Below are positions 16,215 to 26,555 of a DNA stretch of 64,000 bases, piece by piece. Position 1 is the first letter of the stretch, and each line of letters starts with the position of its first letter. The stretch is from positions 186,001 through 250,000 of the forward strand of contig CAVUSV010000005.1 of assembly GCA_963744225.1 (NCBI GenBank), written 5' to 3'. Origin of the DNA: Bog-473 sp963744225. GTDB taxonomy: Bacteria; Actinomycetota; Acidimicrobiia; Acidimicrobiales; RAAP-2. Below the pieces are notes generated by a model. That model was not told the origin of the DNA. It saw only the letters and a program-made list of their open reading frames with translations, and did not search any database. The translations under genes and the position numbers were made by a program.

Positions 16215-16654
16215 GGCGCCTCGGCCGGGGCGGTGGACGCTGCGGGAGCTCGGGCGCCCTTGCGGACGATCAGCGCGCCGAGACAGAGCCATCCGAAGAA
16301 GACCAACGCCTTCAGGGGGTAGTAGCGGTCGATCGCGTCCGTCATGGAACTGAGGGTCGGATGGGCGCCCCGGCTGCCCCGAGCGAAGTACTGGGCCAGT
16401 TCCCAGACCAGGATCACGCCGAACAGCGCGGCCCAGGACCGATAGGGGTGGGCGCCCCGGGACGGGGCGACGGGCTGCAGGGCCCGCGGATGCAGGGGCC
16501 AGCTGGCCACCACGAGGATGGCCACGGCGACGATGGGGATCCCCGTCATCACGTCGGCCGCGACGGTGAAGGACCTCGTCGCAGCTACACCCAGGGCATA
16601 GGCGACACCGCCAGCAACGAGCACCTTCGTGGGCCAGCCGCCTCGGTGCTCCAT
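16211..16654 (-). CDS. Multi-spanning membrane protein of unknown function
   Basis: 147 residues with about four membrane helices (around 8-26, 32-50, 74-92 and 112-130) and polar loops. The start chosen is ATG 16654 (MEHRGGWPTK), because residues further upstream in the same frame are Arg/Ser-rich and match nothing. It is coupled to the 65-residue membrane protein by an ATGA overlap. Mycobacteria also keep a membrane protein between trpE and trpC (Rv1610 region), so this may be a positional equivalent; sequence relationship not established. Confidence 0.6.
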   Translation of the reverse strand: MEHRGGWPTKVLVAGGVAYALGVAATRSFTVAADVMTGIPIVAVAILVVASWPLHPRALQPVAPSRGAHPYRSWAALFGVILVWELAQYFARGSRGAHPTLSSMTDAIDRYYPLKALVFFGWLCLGALIVRKGARAPAASTAPAEAP

Positions 16655-16679
16655 GTCAAACACTGTCGCGGCGACCTGG

Positions 16680-17692
16680 TCAGCCCGACTCGGGGTCGGC
16701 CGAGCCGACGAGCGGCAGTTGCTCCACCTGCGCCGGACGCGACCCGCCGACGCCGTCACCCGTGCGTACCCGGACCGGGCCGGGCGCGGCGACGCTCCGG
16801 TGCAGGTACCCGAGAGCTGCCCACGCTCCCAGCTCCACGCTCCAGGCGGCCGAGGTGATCGTCCCGACGACCTTGTCGTGAGCGGCGCCATCTCCCGGCG
16901 GGGCCTCTCCGGCGTGGAGCGTCATCCCCGCGGCGAGCGGCTCAGTCTCGGCTGGGCCTGCGGGCGCCACCACCCCCACGAGCCGGCGTGCCACGTTGGA
17001 GCCCCGGGAGTCGATGCGAGCCACGAGCTCCTGCCCCGTGTAACAGCCTTTGGTGAAGCTGACCGTTCGTGCCACGAGGCCCGCCTCCGCCGCAATGGTC
17101 TTGCCCGTCAATTCGGTGCCCATCGCCGGGATCCCCGAGTCGATGCGGCAGGCCTCCACGGCCTCGGGGCCGCACGCCACGAGGCCGCTGGGGAGCTCAC
17201 CGGCGTCGGCCCCGAGCACCACGTCCTCGGGGCCCAGCAGGTCGACTCCCGTCCAGCCGTTCCAGGCGAATGGCAGCGCGAGAACGCCCCGCTCCGCCAG
17301 GACGGCCAGCAGGCCCGCCGCGGCATCCCGGACGGAGGCGCCGCGGAGCGCGAGGCAGCGCCAGGCGAGGTGCTCTATCTCGACCTTGGACCGCAGCAAG
17401 AAGCGGTTGAGCCGCGCCGCCACCGCGGCGCCGTAGCCGCCCTCTACGTCGAGCAGGAAACCCTGCCCGTCAATGCGGGTCACCCGCAGCAGGGCCAAGA
17501 GCTTTCCATCGGGTTCGAGGAGAAGCGTGTCGGCCGACGCGCCGACGGCCAGGGTCTCGAGGTCCTGGCTCAGCTGCCCCTGCAAGTAGACTTCGGCGTC
17601 GGGCCCGCGCACCGCCAGCACATCGCGAGAGAGACGGAAGGCCCCGGCCCCGTCGCGCAGGGCGGCCGTCTCCGCGTCGAGGGTCGTCATCG

Positions 17693-17696
<4 letters not shown>
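16680..17696 (-). CDS. ygfZ: YgfZ/GcvT-like folate-binding protein
   Basis: Folate-dependent protein helping iron-sulfur cluster assembly or repair. 338 residues. The YgfZ signature K-G-C-Y-x-G-Q-E is present as KGCYTGQELVAR, with the conserved cysteine. The N-terminal part has the GcvT-like VRGPDAEVYLQGQLSQD and a central IDSGIPAMGTEL. ATG 17696 overlaps the trpE stop (ATGA). Its place inside an amino-acid operon is common in actinobacteria and does not imply a role in tryptophan synthesis. Confidence 0.88.
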
Positions 17697-19275
<1,579 letters not shown>

Positions 19276-19279
<4 letters not shown>

Positions 19280-19722
19280 GGCGCGGGCACCCCCGGGCCC
19301 GTCCCGATGCTCCGGTGGAAGCAGGTGCGCTCCCCCGTGTGGCACGCGCCACGCCCGTGCTGGTCCACCAGCACCACGAGCGCGTCGCCGTCGCAATCCA
19401 GGCGTACCTCGCGGACATACTGCCGGTCCCCCGAGGTCTCGCCCTTCTGCCAGTGCTCCTGCCGGCTCCGGCTGTAGAACCAGGAGCGCCCCGAGGCCAG
19501 GGTCCGGCGGAGCGCTTCGGCGTCCATATAGGCCATCGTCAGCACGGTGCCGTCGGTGGCGTCCTGCACGATTGCCGGCACCAAGCCGTCCGTGCTTTTG
19601 GCGAAGTCGACCTTCCTCAGCAGCTCCTCGTCGTCGACAGTCAGTGGCACGCCGGAGGGCACCTCGACCTCATCGGGTGCCTCGACCGCGCCGGCCGAAG
19701 TCGCGGCCGTGGTCCCGGTCAC
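19276..19722 (-). CDS. hisI: Phosphoribosyl-AMP cyclohydrolase
   Basis: Opens the adenine ring of PR-AMP in histidine synthesis. 148 residues, cyclohydrolase only: no HisE domain. The motifs WFYSRSR, KGETSGD, the zinc/magnesium ligands in LDCDGDAL, and GACHTGERTCF are all present. ATG 19722 overlaps the groES-like stop. The first 25 residues are an Ala/Glu-rich extension. Confidence 0.93.
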
Positions 19723-20093
19723 AGGTAGAGGCCCGTGCCGCTGTCGTTGCGGGTCGAGGCGAGCGCGTGGATGTCCCGTTCGCGCAGGATCACGTACTCC
19801 TCACCGTGCACCTCGACCTCGAAGCGGTCCTCGGGGTTGAAGAGGACGGTGTCTCCGACCTTGACCGTACGGACGTGGGGCCCCACCGCGACGACCTCGG
19901 CCCAGGTCAGACGGCGGGTGATCTCAGCCGTGGCCGGGATCAGGATGCCGGCCCGCGACCGCCGCTCGCCCTCGGACGGCGAGATCTGCACCATCACCCG
20001 ATCGAAGAGCACCGAGATGGGCTGCTTGTCCTCGCCCAGGTCGCCCGAGGTCGTCTTCTTCTGGTTGGTACCGTTCTTCGTCGACGTGGGCAC
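19719..20093 (-). CDS. GroES-like co-chaperonin paralogue
   Basis: 124 residues. Residues about 27-112 match the GroES fold: LFDRVMVQ, a mobile-loop-like RRSRAGILIPATAE with the hydrophobic I-L-I tripeptide that contacts GroEL, EVVAVGPHVRTVKVGDTVLF and YVILRERDIHA. A charged, poly-polar N-terminal extension of about 25 residues (VPTSTKNGTNQKKTT) is unusual. GTG 20093 is the start; the frame further upstream overlaps hisF antisense-like. No groEL is near, so it is probably a secondary GroES of the kind found in actinobacteria, lodged between hisF and hisI. Its partner is unknown. Confidence 0.85.
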   Translation of the reverse strand: MPTSTKNGTNQKKTTSGDLGEDKQPISVLFDRVMVQISPSEGERRSRAGILIPATAEITRRLTWAEVVAVGPHVRTVKVGDTVLFNPEDRFEVEVHGEEYVILRERDIHALASTRNDSGTGLYL

Positions 20094-20154
20094 CCTCGCA
20101 CGGTACCGCACGAGGGCGCCCTTCCAGGTCAGGGGGTACGGAAAGTCCCGGCGG

Positions 20155-20919
20155 TCAGGCCGGGCGGACGGTGACCCCATGCTCGACCATGTAGGCCTTG
20201 GCCTCGCCGATCGTGAACTCGCGACGGTGGAAGATGGAGGCCGCCAGCACTGCGTCAGCACCACCGTCGAGCGCACCGTCGACCAGGTCCTGCAAGCGGC
20301 CCACCCCGCCGGAAGCCACGACCGGGATCTCGACCGCGTCGACGACCGCCCGGGTCAGCGCCAGGTCGAAACCATCCCGCGTCCCGTCGCGGTCCATGGA
20401 CGTGAGCAGGATCTCGCCGGCGCCGTTGGCGGCGCACTCCTCGGCCCATGCGACGACGTCACGGCCCACCGGTCTTCGGCCGCCGTGGGTGTACACCTCC
20501 CACCCGCTGCCATCCGCCCGTGCCCGCGCGTCGATCGCCACCACGGCACACTGGCCGCCGAACTCCGCCGCGATATCCCGCACGAGCCCGGGTCGTTCCA
20601 CAGCCGCGGTGTTCACGGCGACCTTGTCGGCTCCGGCCCGGAGGAGGCGGCGCGCGTCATCGGCCACCCGGACACCGCCACCGACCGTCAATGGGATGAA
20701 GACCTGCTCGGCGGTGCGCGCCACCACCGAGACCATGGTGTCGCGCCCGTCGGAAGAGGCGGTGATGTCGAGGAAGGTGACTTCGTCAGCCCCCTCCGCG
20801 TCGTAACGCGCCGCCAGCTCGACTGGGTCACCCTCGTCAGTCAGATCGAGGAAGCGCACCCCCTTGACCACGCGGCCCGCCGTGACGTCGAGGCAGGGGA
20901 TCAGGCGGACACTGCGCAC
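20155..20919 (-). CDS. hisF: Imidazole glycerol phosphate synthase, cyclase subunit
   Basis: TIM-barrel subunit that uses ammonia from HisH to make IGP and AICAR. 254 residues. RLIPCLDV starts the barrel with catalytic Asp; VGGGVR, AIDAR, LTSMDRDGT with the second catalytic Asp, and VASGGVG are in place. The start is GTG 20919 or GTG 20910; both overlap the end of hisA by about 10-19 bp. It lies two genes from hisH, consistent with complex formation. Confidence 0.93.
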   Translation of the reverse strand: MRSVRLIPCLDVTAGRVVKGVRFLDLTDEGDPVELAARYDAEGADEVTFLDITASSDGRDTMVSVVARTAEQVFIPLTVGGGVRVADDARRLLRAGADKVAVNTAAVERPGLVRDIAAEFGGQCAVVAIDARARADGSGWEVYTHGGRRPVGRDVVAWAEECAANGAGEILLTSMDRDGTRDGFDLALTRAVVDAVEIPVVASGGVGRLQDLVDGALDGGADAVLAASIFHRREFTIGEAKAYMVEHGVTVRPA

Positions 20920-21660
20920 GCGGCCAGGCCCTCCTCCACGCTGAAACGCCCCTCCACGATGGCCTTGCCCACGATCGCGCCGGCGAGGGCGCGTCCGGCA
21001 ACCTCGAGCGTGGCCAGGGCGACCAGGTCCTCGACGCACGCCACGCCGCCCGACGCCACCACCGGCAACGACGTCGCCCCGAGAAGTGCCTCCAGTCCGG
21101 CCAGGTCAGGGCCGGACAGCATGCCGTCACGCGCCACCGACGTCGCCACGACGGCGCCGATCGGCTCGTCCTCCCACAGCGCCAACAGATCGGTCATGGC
21201 GCGACCGGATCCGGCCAGCCATCCTTGGGCCTGGGCCTCGGCCACCCCGTCCTCGTTGATCCGGTAGTCCAATCCCACCGCGACCGCGCCCCGGCCAACG
21301 CCTGGCGCAACGGGCCGCCAGCGCGGGGGATTCGAGGGCCGCGGTACCGAGGACGACGCGCGCCACGCCGGACGCGAGCAACTCCTCGGCACCGTCCTCG
21401 GTGCGGATGCCGCCGCCGCTCTGCACGTGGACAGAGGCACCGGTGGCCAGACGGACGATCTCGCCCAGCACGGCCCGCTCGTGCGGCACGCCGGTGCGCG
21501 CTGCGTCGAGGTCGACAACGTGGATCCACGTTGCTCCGCCGGCGATGTAGCGCGCCGCCAGGTCGACCGGGTTGCCGTACCGCGCCTCCCGGTCGAAATC
21601 GCCTTGGGTCAGACGGACCGCCGCTCCGCCGCGCAGGTCGATGGCAGGAAGCAGCTCCAT
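20901..21660 (-). CDS. hisA: ProFAR isomerase HisA (one frameshift in this sequence)
   Basis: Isomerises ProFAR to PRFAR. The N-terminal frame has LLPAIDLRGG with the catalytic Asp, VRLTQGDF, and VQSGGGIR. The frame breaks at about 21297, where one extra G turns CGCGTC into CGCGGTC; removing it yields ARRWPGRVAVGLDYR. The C-terminal part shows VVATSVARDGMLSGPD with the second catalytic Asp and VVASGGV. Corrected length is 252. In related actinobacteria this protein (PriA) also does the TrpF step; here a separate trpF is present, so it may be histidine-specific. ATG 21660 overlaps the hisH stop. Confidence 0.88.
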
Positions 21661-22292
21661 CACACCGGCGCCATCGTCGCCAGGGCGACGAAATTGGCCA
21701 GCAGCGCGAGTCCGGTCGTCCCCGACTTCTCGGGATGGAACTGGGCCCCCCAGAGCGGGCCGCGGGTGGCCAGCGCGGCCACCGGCACGCCGTAGTCGCA
21801 CACGGCGACGGTCTCCTCCCCGATCGGTGGCGCGAAGGAGTGCACGAAGTAGACCCACGGATGCGGACCGAGTCCCCGCAATGGCGCCGGCTCCTCGTCG
21901 CCGCACACGTCGAGCGTGTTCCATTGCATCTGCGGGTGCTTCACCCCGGGCGGCAGCGGCGCGACGGTGCCCGGAAAGACACCGAGGCCCGGGGCGCCCG
22001 GGCTCTCCACCGAGCCCTCATAGAGCAATTGGAAGCCAACACACACACCGAAGAACGGGACCCCGGCCGCCAGCGCCGCCCGTGCGGGTCCCTCGAGGCC
22101 GCTCTCGCGTAACGCACGGGCGCAGGCGCCGAACGCACCCACGCCGGGGAGGACGACGGCGTCGGCCGCCTCCACCGACGCCCCATCGTCGACCAGGCGC
22201 GCCGCAGCCCCGACGTGTTGGAGGGCTTTTTCGGCCGAGCGAAGGTTGCCGATGCCATAGTCGAGGACGGCGATGCGCGGCCCTCCTGTCAC
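21660..22292 (-). CDS. hisH: Imidazole glycerol phosphate synthase, glutaminase subunit
   Basis: Class I glutamine amidotransferase supplying ammonia to HisF. 210 residues. The nucleophile is Cys84 in FGVCVGFQLL and the His/Glu pair lies in QFHPEKSG. DYGIGNLRSAE and LPGVGAFG are typical. It overlaps hisB by 4 bp. Confidence 0.94.
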   Translation of the reverse strand: MTGGPRIAVLDYGIGNLRSAEKALQHVGAAARLVDDGASVEAADAVVLPGVGAFGACARALRESGLEGPARAALAAGVPFFGVCVGFQLLYEGSVESPGAPGLGVFPGTVAPLPPGVKHPQMQWNTLDVCGDEEPAPLRGLGPHPWVYFVHSFAPPIGEETVAVCDYGVPVAALATRGPLWGAQFHPEKSGTTGLALLANFVALATMAPV

Positions 22293-22891
22293 AGGCTGCC
22301 CTTGGTGGAGGGGATGCCGCCCCCCTCAATCCGCACCGCGTCACGCAGGCAGCGCGCCACCCCCTTGAAGCTTGCCTCGAGCATGTGGTGCGTGTTCTTC
22401 CCCTCGACCCCACGGATGTGCAGCGTGAGTCCGGCGGCGGTCGCGAAGGCACGCCAGAATTCCTCCGCCAGCTGCGGGTTGAAGGGCGGCGTCCCGAGGC
22501 CCGGAGTGTCGGGGGCGAAGTCCAGCCCGTAGGCCAGGTACGGCCGCCCGGACAAGTCGAGCGCCACCTCGACCAGTGCCTCGTCCAAGGGCAGCGCCAT
22601 GGAGGCGAAGCGCCGGATACCCGCTTTGTCGCCCAGCGCGTCGGCCAGGCACGCACCGATGACGATGCCCACGTCCTCGACCGTGTGGTGGGCGTCGACT
22701 TGAAGATCGCCGGTTGCGTGGACCGTGAGGTCGAAGGCGGCGTGCCGGCCGAGCTGCTCAATCATGTGGTCGAAGAAGGGGAGACCAGTGGAGACGTCAG
22801 AGCGGCCGGCGCCGTCGACAACCAGTGCGGCGTCGATCGTCGTCTCCTTCGTGGCACGGTCCTTCGTGGCGCTGCGGATGGCGGTGGTCAC
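22289..22891 (-). CDS. hisB: Imidazoleglycerol-phosphate dehydratase
   Basis: Dehydrates IGP, manganese-dependent. 200 residues, monofunctional (no phosphatase domain, so histidinol-phosphate phosphatase must be elsewhere). Metal-binding histidine motifs HHTVEDVGI and HHMLEASFKG are both present, as is FFDHMIEQ. It is coupled to hisC by a 4-bp overlap. Confidence 0.94.
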   Translation of the reverse strand: MTTAIRSATKDRATKETTIDAALVVDGAGRSDVSTGLPFFDHMIEQLGRHAAFDLTVHATGDLQVDAHHTVEDVGIVIGACLADALGDKAGIRRFASMALPLDEALVEVALDLSGRPYLAYGLDFAPDTPGLGTPPFNPQLAEEFWRAFATAAGLTLHIRGVEGKNTHHMLEASFKGVARCLRDAVRIEGGGIPSTKGSL

Positions 22892-23952
22892 AAGCTCTCC
22901 TTCAACGCGTGGAGGAAACGGTCATTCTCGTCGGCGGTCCCGATGGTGACGCGCAGGCACCCGCGCAGGCCCTCCCAGCTCGCACAATTCCGGATGAGCA
23001 CGGATCGGGCCAGCAGGGACTGCCACACCTCCTCCGCCTCGCGGTCGCGGGGTCGGAAGAGGATGAAGTTCGCGTCGGAGGGCCAGCTGTCCACCGGCAG
23101 ATCGCCGAGCGCCGCGGCCACTCGGCCCCGCTCCTCGGCGATGCGGGCCACCCGGGCTTCCATCTCGGGCACGTGGCGTAAAGCCAGGAGGCCCGCCATC
23201 TGCGTCTGGACGGAGAGGTGGTAGGGCAGCACGACCGCCTCGCAGGCGGCAACCACGGAAGGGTGCGCCACCAGATAGCCGAGTCGTGCGCCGGCCATCG
23301 CCCACGTCTTGGAAAAGGTACGCGTGACGACGAGACCCGGTTGCGCCGCCCCCCGGAGCGCGAGCGCCGATGTATGGGAAAACTGCCCGTATGCCTCGTC
23401 GACGACGACGAGCCCCGGTGCCTCCGCGCACACCGCGGCCACGGTCTGGGGAGGCTCGGCGCGGCCGGTCGGGTTGTTCGGCGAGCAGAGAAAGGTGACG
23501 TGGGGTCGGTCCGCGGCCAGGAGGGACCGCGCCGCGCCGGGATCGATCAGAAAGTCGTCGTCGCGCGAGCCCGCGATCACCTCGGTACCAGTGATGCGTG
23601 CGATGTGCGAGTGCAACGCGTAGGTGGGCTCAAAGAGCACGGCGCGGCGGCCCGGCCCGCCGAAGGCCAGCAGAACGGACTGCAGGACCTCGTTCGACCC
23701 GTTGGCACAGAAGACCTCATCCGGCGAGACCCCGTGCAGGTCGGCCACCGCCCGGCGCAACTCGGTCGCGGGGCGGTCCGGATAGCGATGGAAGGAGACC
23801 TCCTCCAAGGCCGCGAGCAGCTCCTCCCGCCAGGCATCGGGTGGAGCGAAGGGCGACTCGTTCGTGTTCAGCCGGACCTCTGCCGCGACCTGGGGGGAGT
23901 GGTAGCCCTCGGCCAGCGCAAGGTCGGGGCGCACCGGTGGGACCGCGCTCAC
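22888..23952 (-). CDS. hisC: Histidinol-phosphate aminotransferase
   Basis: PLP class I/II aminotransferase, 354 residues. The PLP lysine is in TRTFSKTWAMAG, with FLCSPNNPTG binding the cofactor and VVDEAYGQF supplying the aspartate. The N-terminal LNTNESPF is characteristic of HisC. It overlaps both hisD and hisB by 4 bp. Confidence 0.94.
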   Translation of the reverse strand: MSAVPPVRPDLALAEGYHSPQVAAEVRLNTNESPFAPPDAWREELLAALEEVSFHRYPDRPATELRRAVADLHGVSPDEVFCANGSNEVLQSVLLAFGGPGRRAVLFEPTYALHSHIARITGTEVIAGSRDDDFLIDPGAARSLLAADRPHVTFLCSPNNPTGRAEPPQTVAAVCAEAPGLVVVDEAYGQFSHTSALALRGAAQPGLVVTRTFSKTWAMAGARLGYLVAHPSVVAACEAVVLPYHLSVQTQMAGLLALRHVPEMEARVARIAEERGRVAAALGDLPVDSWPSDANFILFRPRDREAEEVWQSLLARSVLIRNCASWEGLRGCLRVTIGTADENDRFLHALKESL

Positions 23953-25265
23953 GGCGCACCGTGTTCGTCGAGCGCGGCGAGACGCCGCCGCACAGAGTCG
24001 GCGTGGGCGGGCAGCCCTTCCGCCTCCGCCAGGGTGACGACGTGCGGGCCGAGCGTGCGCAGCGCATCGGGCGTCACCCGCACTGCGTGCACGTGCTTGC
24101 GGAAGTCATCCGCACGCAGCGCCGAGGCAAAGCGGGCCGTGCGATTCGTCGGCAGGACGTGGTTGGGCCCCGCGACGTAGTCCCCCACGCTCGCCGGCGA
24201 CCAGTCCCCGATGAAGACAGCACCGGCGTTGTGCACCAGGTCGAGCAGTGCCAGACCCTCTGCTTCGGGCACCATCAGCTGCAGGTGCTCGGGGGCGATC
24301 GCGTTGGCGACGGCCACGGCGTGCTCGGGGCCGTCGACCAGGCAGCTGATCCCGGCCGTGGTCAGCGTCGACTCCAGGTCAGCCCGCCGGCTCGACTCCG
24401 CGACGATGCGGTCCACTTCGGCGGCGATCTCCTCGGCGTGGGCGGCGTCCCAGCTGACCAGCCAGGCCAGGCCGTCGGGCCCGTGTTCGGCCTGCACGAC
24501 CAGATCGACCGCGGCAAACGCGGGCGGTGCGTTGGGACCGGCGACAACCACGATCTCGGACGGCCCGGCGAAAGCCGAGGCGACGCCGACGACCCCCGAG
24601 AGCTGGCGCTTGGCTTCGGCAACATACGCGTTGCCGGGGCCCGCGATCACGTCCACGCCCGGCACGCTGCGTGTCCCGTACGCCATGGCGGCGATCGCTT
24701 GGGCCCCGCCAATCCGGTACACCTCGTCCACCCCCGCAATGGAGGCGGCGCACAGCGTGGCACGGTCGATCCTTCCGTCCGCGGCCGGCGGCACGCACAA
24801 CGCGATGCTCCCCACGCCGGCCACCCACGCCGGCGCCGCGCACATGAGGACGGTCGAGGGATAGCGGGCCCGTCCACCTGGCGCGTAGATGCCGGCCCGC
24901 TCGACGGCCCTGGTCAGATGACGGACGCTGATGCCGCCGTCGACGAGGTCGTCGGGTGGCACGCCCTCGTGGCCGTGATACGCCACGATCCGACCGAAGG
25001 CGATCTCGAGCGCCCGGTACAGATCGGGGTCGACGGCGGCGCGGGCCTCCTCAATCTCCCCTTCGGGCACACGCAAACCGTCCGACACGTCGACATTGTC
25101 CAGGTCGGCGGTGTAGCGGACGATGGCGCCGTCGCCCTCACGGCGTACCTCCGCGAGGATCTTCGCCACCACGTCGTGGACCTCCGCCCCGGGCACGTCG
25201 GGGCGCGGCAGGACCGTGTCGAACGGCGGGGTGGTGCCGCGAAGGTCCAGAGTACGAAGGGGCAT
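23949..25265 (-). CDS. hisD: Histidinol dehydrogenase
   Basis: Zinc- and NAD-dependent; oxidises histidinol to histidine in two steps. 438 residues. GIYAPGGRA, the GPGNAYVAEAKR segment, GPSEIVVVAG, and the catalytic EHG (VQAEHGPDG) and EHLQLM motifs are present. The start is ATG 25265 (MPLRTLDLRG) behind AGGACCTCC. First gene of the his-trp run; the 89 bp upstream separate it from a divergent small gene and should hold the operon promoter, though no clear -35/-10 was recognised. Confidence 0.94.
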   Translation of the reverse strand: MPLRTLDLRGTTPPFDTVLPRPDVPGAEVHDVVAKILAEVRREGDGAIVRYTADLDNVDVSDGLRVPEGEIEEARAAVDPDLYRALEIAFGRIVAYHGHEGVPPDDLVDGGISVRHLTRAVERAGIYAPGGRARYPSTVLMCAAPAWVAGVGSIALCVPPAADGRIDRATLCAASIAGVDEVYRIGGAQAIAAMAYGTRSVPGVDVIAGPGNAYVAEAKRQLSGVVGVASAFAGPSEIVVVAGPNAPPAFAAVDLVVQAEHGPDGLAWLVSWDAAHAEEIAAEVDRIVAESSRRADLESTLTTAGISCLVDGPEHAVAVANAIAPEHLQLMVPEAEGLALLDLVHNAGAVFIGDWSPASVGDYVAGPNHVLPTNRTARFASALRADDFRKHVHAVRVTPDALRTLGPHVVTLAEAEGLPAHADSVRRRLAALDEHGAP

Positions 25266-25354
25266 GGAGGTCCTAAGGCTACTGGTGGGTTCTCCAGGCA
25301 CCGGGCACGTGCGGGGCGCCACATGTCCGTCTCCCATCGGCCATCATCGGGGGA

Positions 25355-25549
25355 ATGTCCTCCGCCGCCGAGATCTCCTCGCTCTCCTCCACGCTGGCCG
25401 AATTGCACGAGCGCGTCACCGCCATGGCCGAGAGCGCGCTGGCCAGTGGCGACGAGGACATGGCGCACGAGCTCATCTCGGTGGAGCGGTCGTTGGGCGG
25501 CGCGCTGCGTCGGCTGCGGCGCTTCTCCCAGGGCTCCGCTCCCGGCTGA
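25355..25549 (+). CDS. Small helical protein of unknown function
   Basis: 64 residues, predicted all-helical: A-E-I-S-S-L-S-S-T-L-A-E-L, then a long amphipathic stretch with acidic then basic residues (ERSLGGALRRLRRF). ATG 25355 is preceded by a G-run (cgggggaATG). It diverges from hisD. No family recognised. Codon use fits a real gene; a role as a small DNA- or protein-binding partner is guesswork. Confidence 0.55.
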   Translation: MSSAAEISSLSSTLAELHERVTAMAESALASGDEDMAHELISVERSLGGALRRLRRFSQGSAPG

Positions 25550-25645
25550 TCGGACCCCACTGCGGTCCTGGTCCTGCGAAGCAGCCGCCCTCTCCCCCGT
25601 CCTCCGCCGCAACGAACCGATACCTGCTTGGCTCCCGCGGCCCGG

Positions 25646-26044
25646 TCACACGGCGTAGAGGACCAGCTCGTGGCCGAGCAGCGTCGCTGCCGTGCGAAGC
25701 ACCGTCTGGCGCTGCGTGACCACGGCGCAGTTGCGGCGCTCGGCCAGTTCCACGACGGCCACGACGCTCAAGTCCGAGGTGTCGCACCGGGCCGCGATCT
25801 CCCCCGAGCGACGCGCGGCCTCCCCCGTGAAGGGCTCGACCTCGGTACCCGCGAGCAGTTCTCCGATGCGGTCGCTGCGGGCCTCGCTGCGGTAGCCCTC
25901 CGCCACCGCCACGGCAGGGATGACGGGCACGATCCCATTCGACAACGCGGCGCGGTGCAGAGCCCACATCATCCGATCGCCGCGGGCCGCCGCGTGCAGC
26001 GCGCCCAGCCCGTACGCGAGCCCCTCCCGTCGGTTCACGCTCAC
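25646..26044 (-). CDS. PIN-domain (VapC-like) protein with degenerate active site
   Basis: 132 residues resembling actinobacterial VapC toxins (metal-dependent RNases): ALHAAARGDRMMWALH, then IVPVIPAVAVAEGYRS with a conserved Glu, and TSDLSVVAVVELAERR with an acidic residue. The first catalytic Asp (normally in L-D-x-x-A-L) is replaced in LAYGLGAL, and the final V-T-x-D reads VTQRQ. Two of the usual four acidic residues therefore appear lost, so it may be inactive. The GTG start overlaps the stop of the antitoxin-like gene, the standard vapBC arrangement. Confidence 0.7.
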   Translation of the reverse strand: MSVNRREGLAYGLGALHAAARGDRMMWALHRAALSNGIVPVIPAVAVAEGYRSEARSDRIGELLAGTEVEPFTGEAARRSGEIAARCDTSDLSVVAVVELAERRNCAVVTQRQTVLRTAATLLGHELVLYAV

Positions 26045-26307
26045 CGGCGACGGACGCGCGAGGCCACGCCGGACACGCCGGAGCGCAGGCGGGCCAGCAA
26101 GGCCTCACCGGCGGCGAGCTCTTCCGCGCTCAGCGACCCGGTTTCACCCTCCCAGGCGGCGACGCCGCGGAGGCCCTGGCGGACGCGGAGTTGCTTTTCC
26201 GCCGCCGACGAGAGCCAGGCGCTGAACGAGACCCCGTCCTGCCGGGCCGCTTCTTCCACCGATACTGCAACTTCGTCATCAAGTGAGACGGAGCGCTTCG
26301 TCACCAT
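26041..26307 (-). CDS. Ribbon-helix-helix antitoxin-like protein (VapB-type)
   Basis: 88 residues. The N-terminal TKRSVSLDDEVAVSVEEAAR followed by SFSAWLSSAAEKQL matches the beta-strand plus two helices of a ribbon-helix-helix DNA-binding domain. The C-terminal part (LSAEELAAGEALLARL) is the kind of tail that wraps a PIN toxin. It would repress its own operon. GTGA overlap with the toxin-like gene. Confidence 0.7.
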   Translation of the reverse strand: MVTKRSVSLDDEVAVSVEEAARQDGVSFSAWLSSAAEKQLRVRQGLRGVAAWEGETGSLSAEELAAGEALLARLRSGVSGVASRVRRR

Positions 26308-26371
26308 GTTCCGAGGGTAACACCTGAAGTGCTACCAGAGCTCATACCGGGCCCGACCAGGAACGCAAACA

Positions 26372-26399
26372 CCAATGCCGGCCCGAAGGCCGGCATTGG
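26372..26399 (-). terminator. Strong 12-bp hairpin with UUCG loop downstream of nth
   Basis: Perfect stem CCAATGCCGGCC / GGCCGGCATTGG. Read on the minus strand the loop is TTCG closed by C-G, the exceptionally stable UUCG tetraloop, and is followed by TGTTTG. It sits between nth and the antitoxin-like gene, so terminator of nth is the likely role. Confidence 0.6.
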
Positions 26400-26455
26400 G
26401 CGAGTCGGCCAGGAGGCGGATCCCAGCATCGACTCATTTTTGGAACCAGGTGGCG

Positions 26456-26523
26456 GGAACCGGTTCCGGGGCAATGGTAGCGCCTCGGTAATTCGATTTC
26501 ACCACGGGAAACCCGAATTGCCC
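26456..26523. other. AT-richer structured intergenic segment
   Basis: In the 248-bp gap between nth and the antitoxin-like gene. It holds a 12-bp palindrome GGAACCGGTTCC (26456-26467), a 7-bp pairing GGGCAAT (26469-26475) with ATTGCCC (26517-26523), and nested repeats GGTAATTCG / CGAATTGCC (26487-26495 and 26514-26522) that compete with it, plus CGGG-AAA-CCCG (26505-26515). It is too short for a tRNA. Could be an operator region for the toxin-antitoxin pair or a small structured RNA. Confidence 0.35.
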
Positions 26524-26555
26524 AAAAAGGAGCCGAAAGCCCCCGCACGCGCCGT

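Noticed and set aside
26440..26530. Possible tRNA in the nth-antitoxin gap
   Set aside because: The outer stem GGGCAAT/ATTGCCC encloses only about 55 nt and there is no consistent D, anticodon and T-arm set on either strand.
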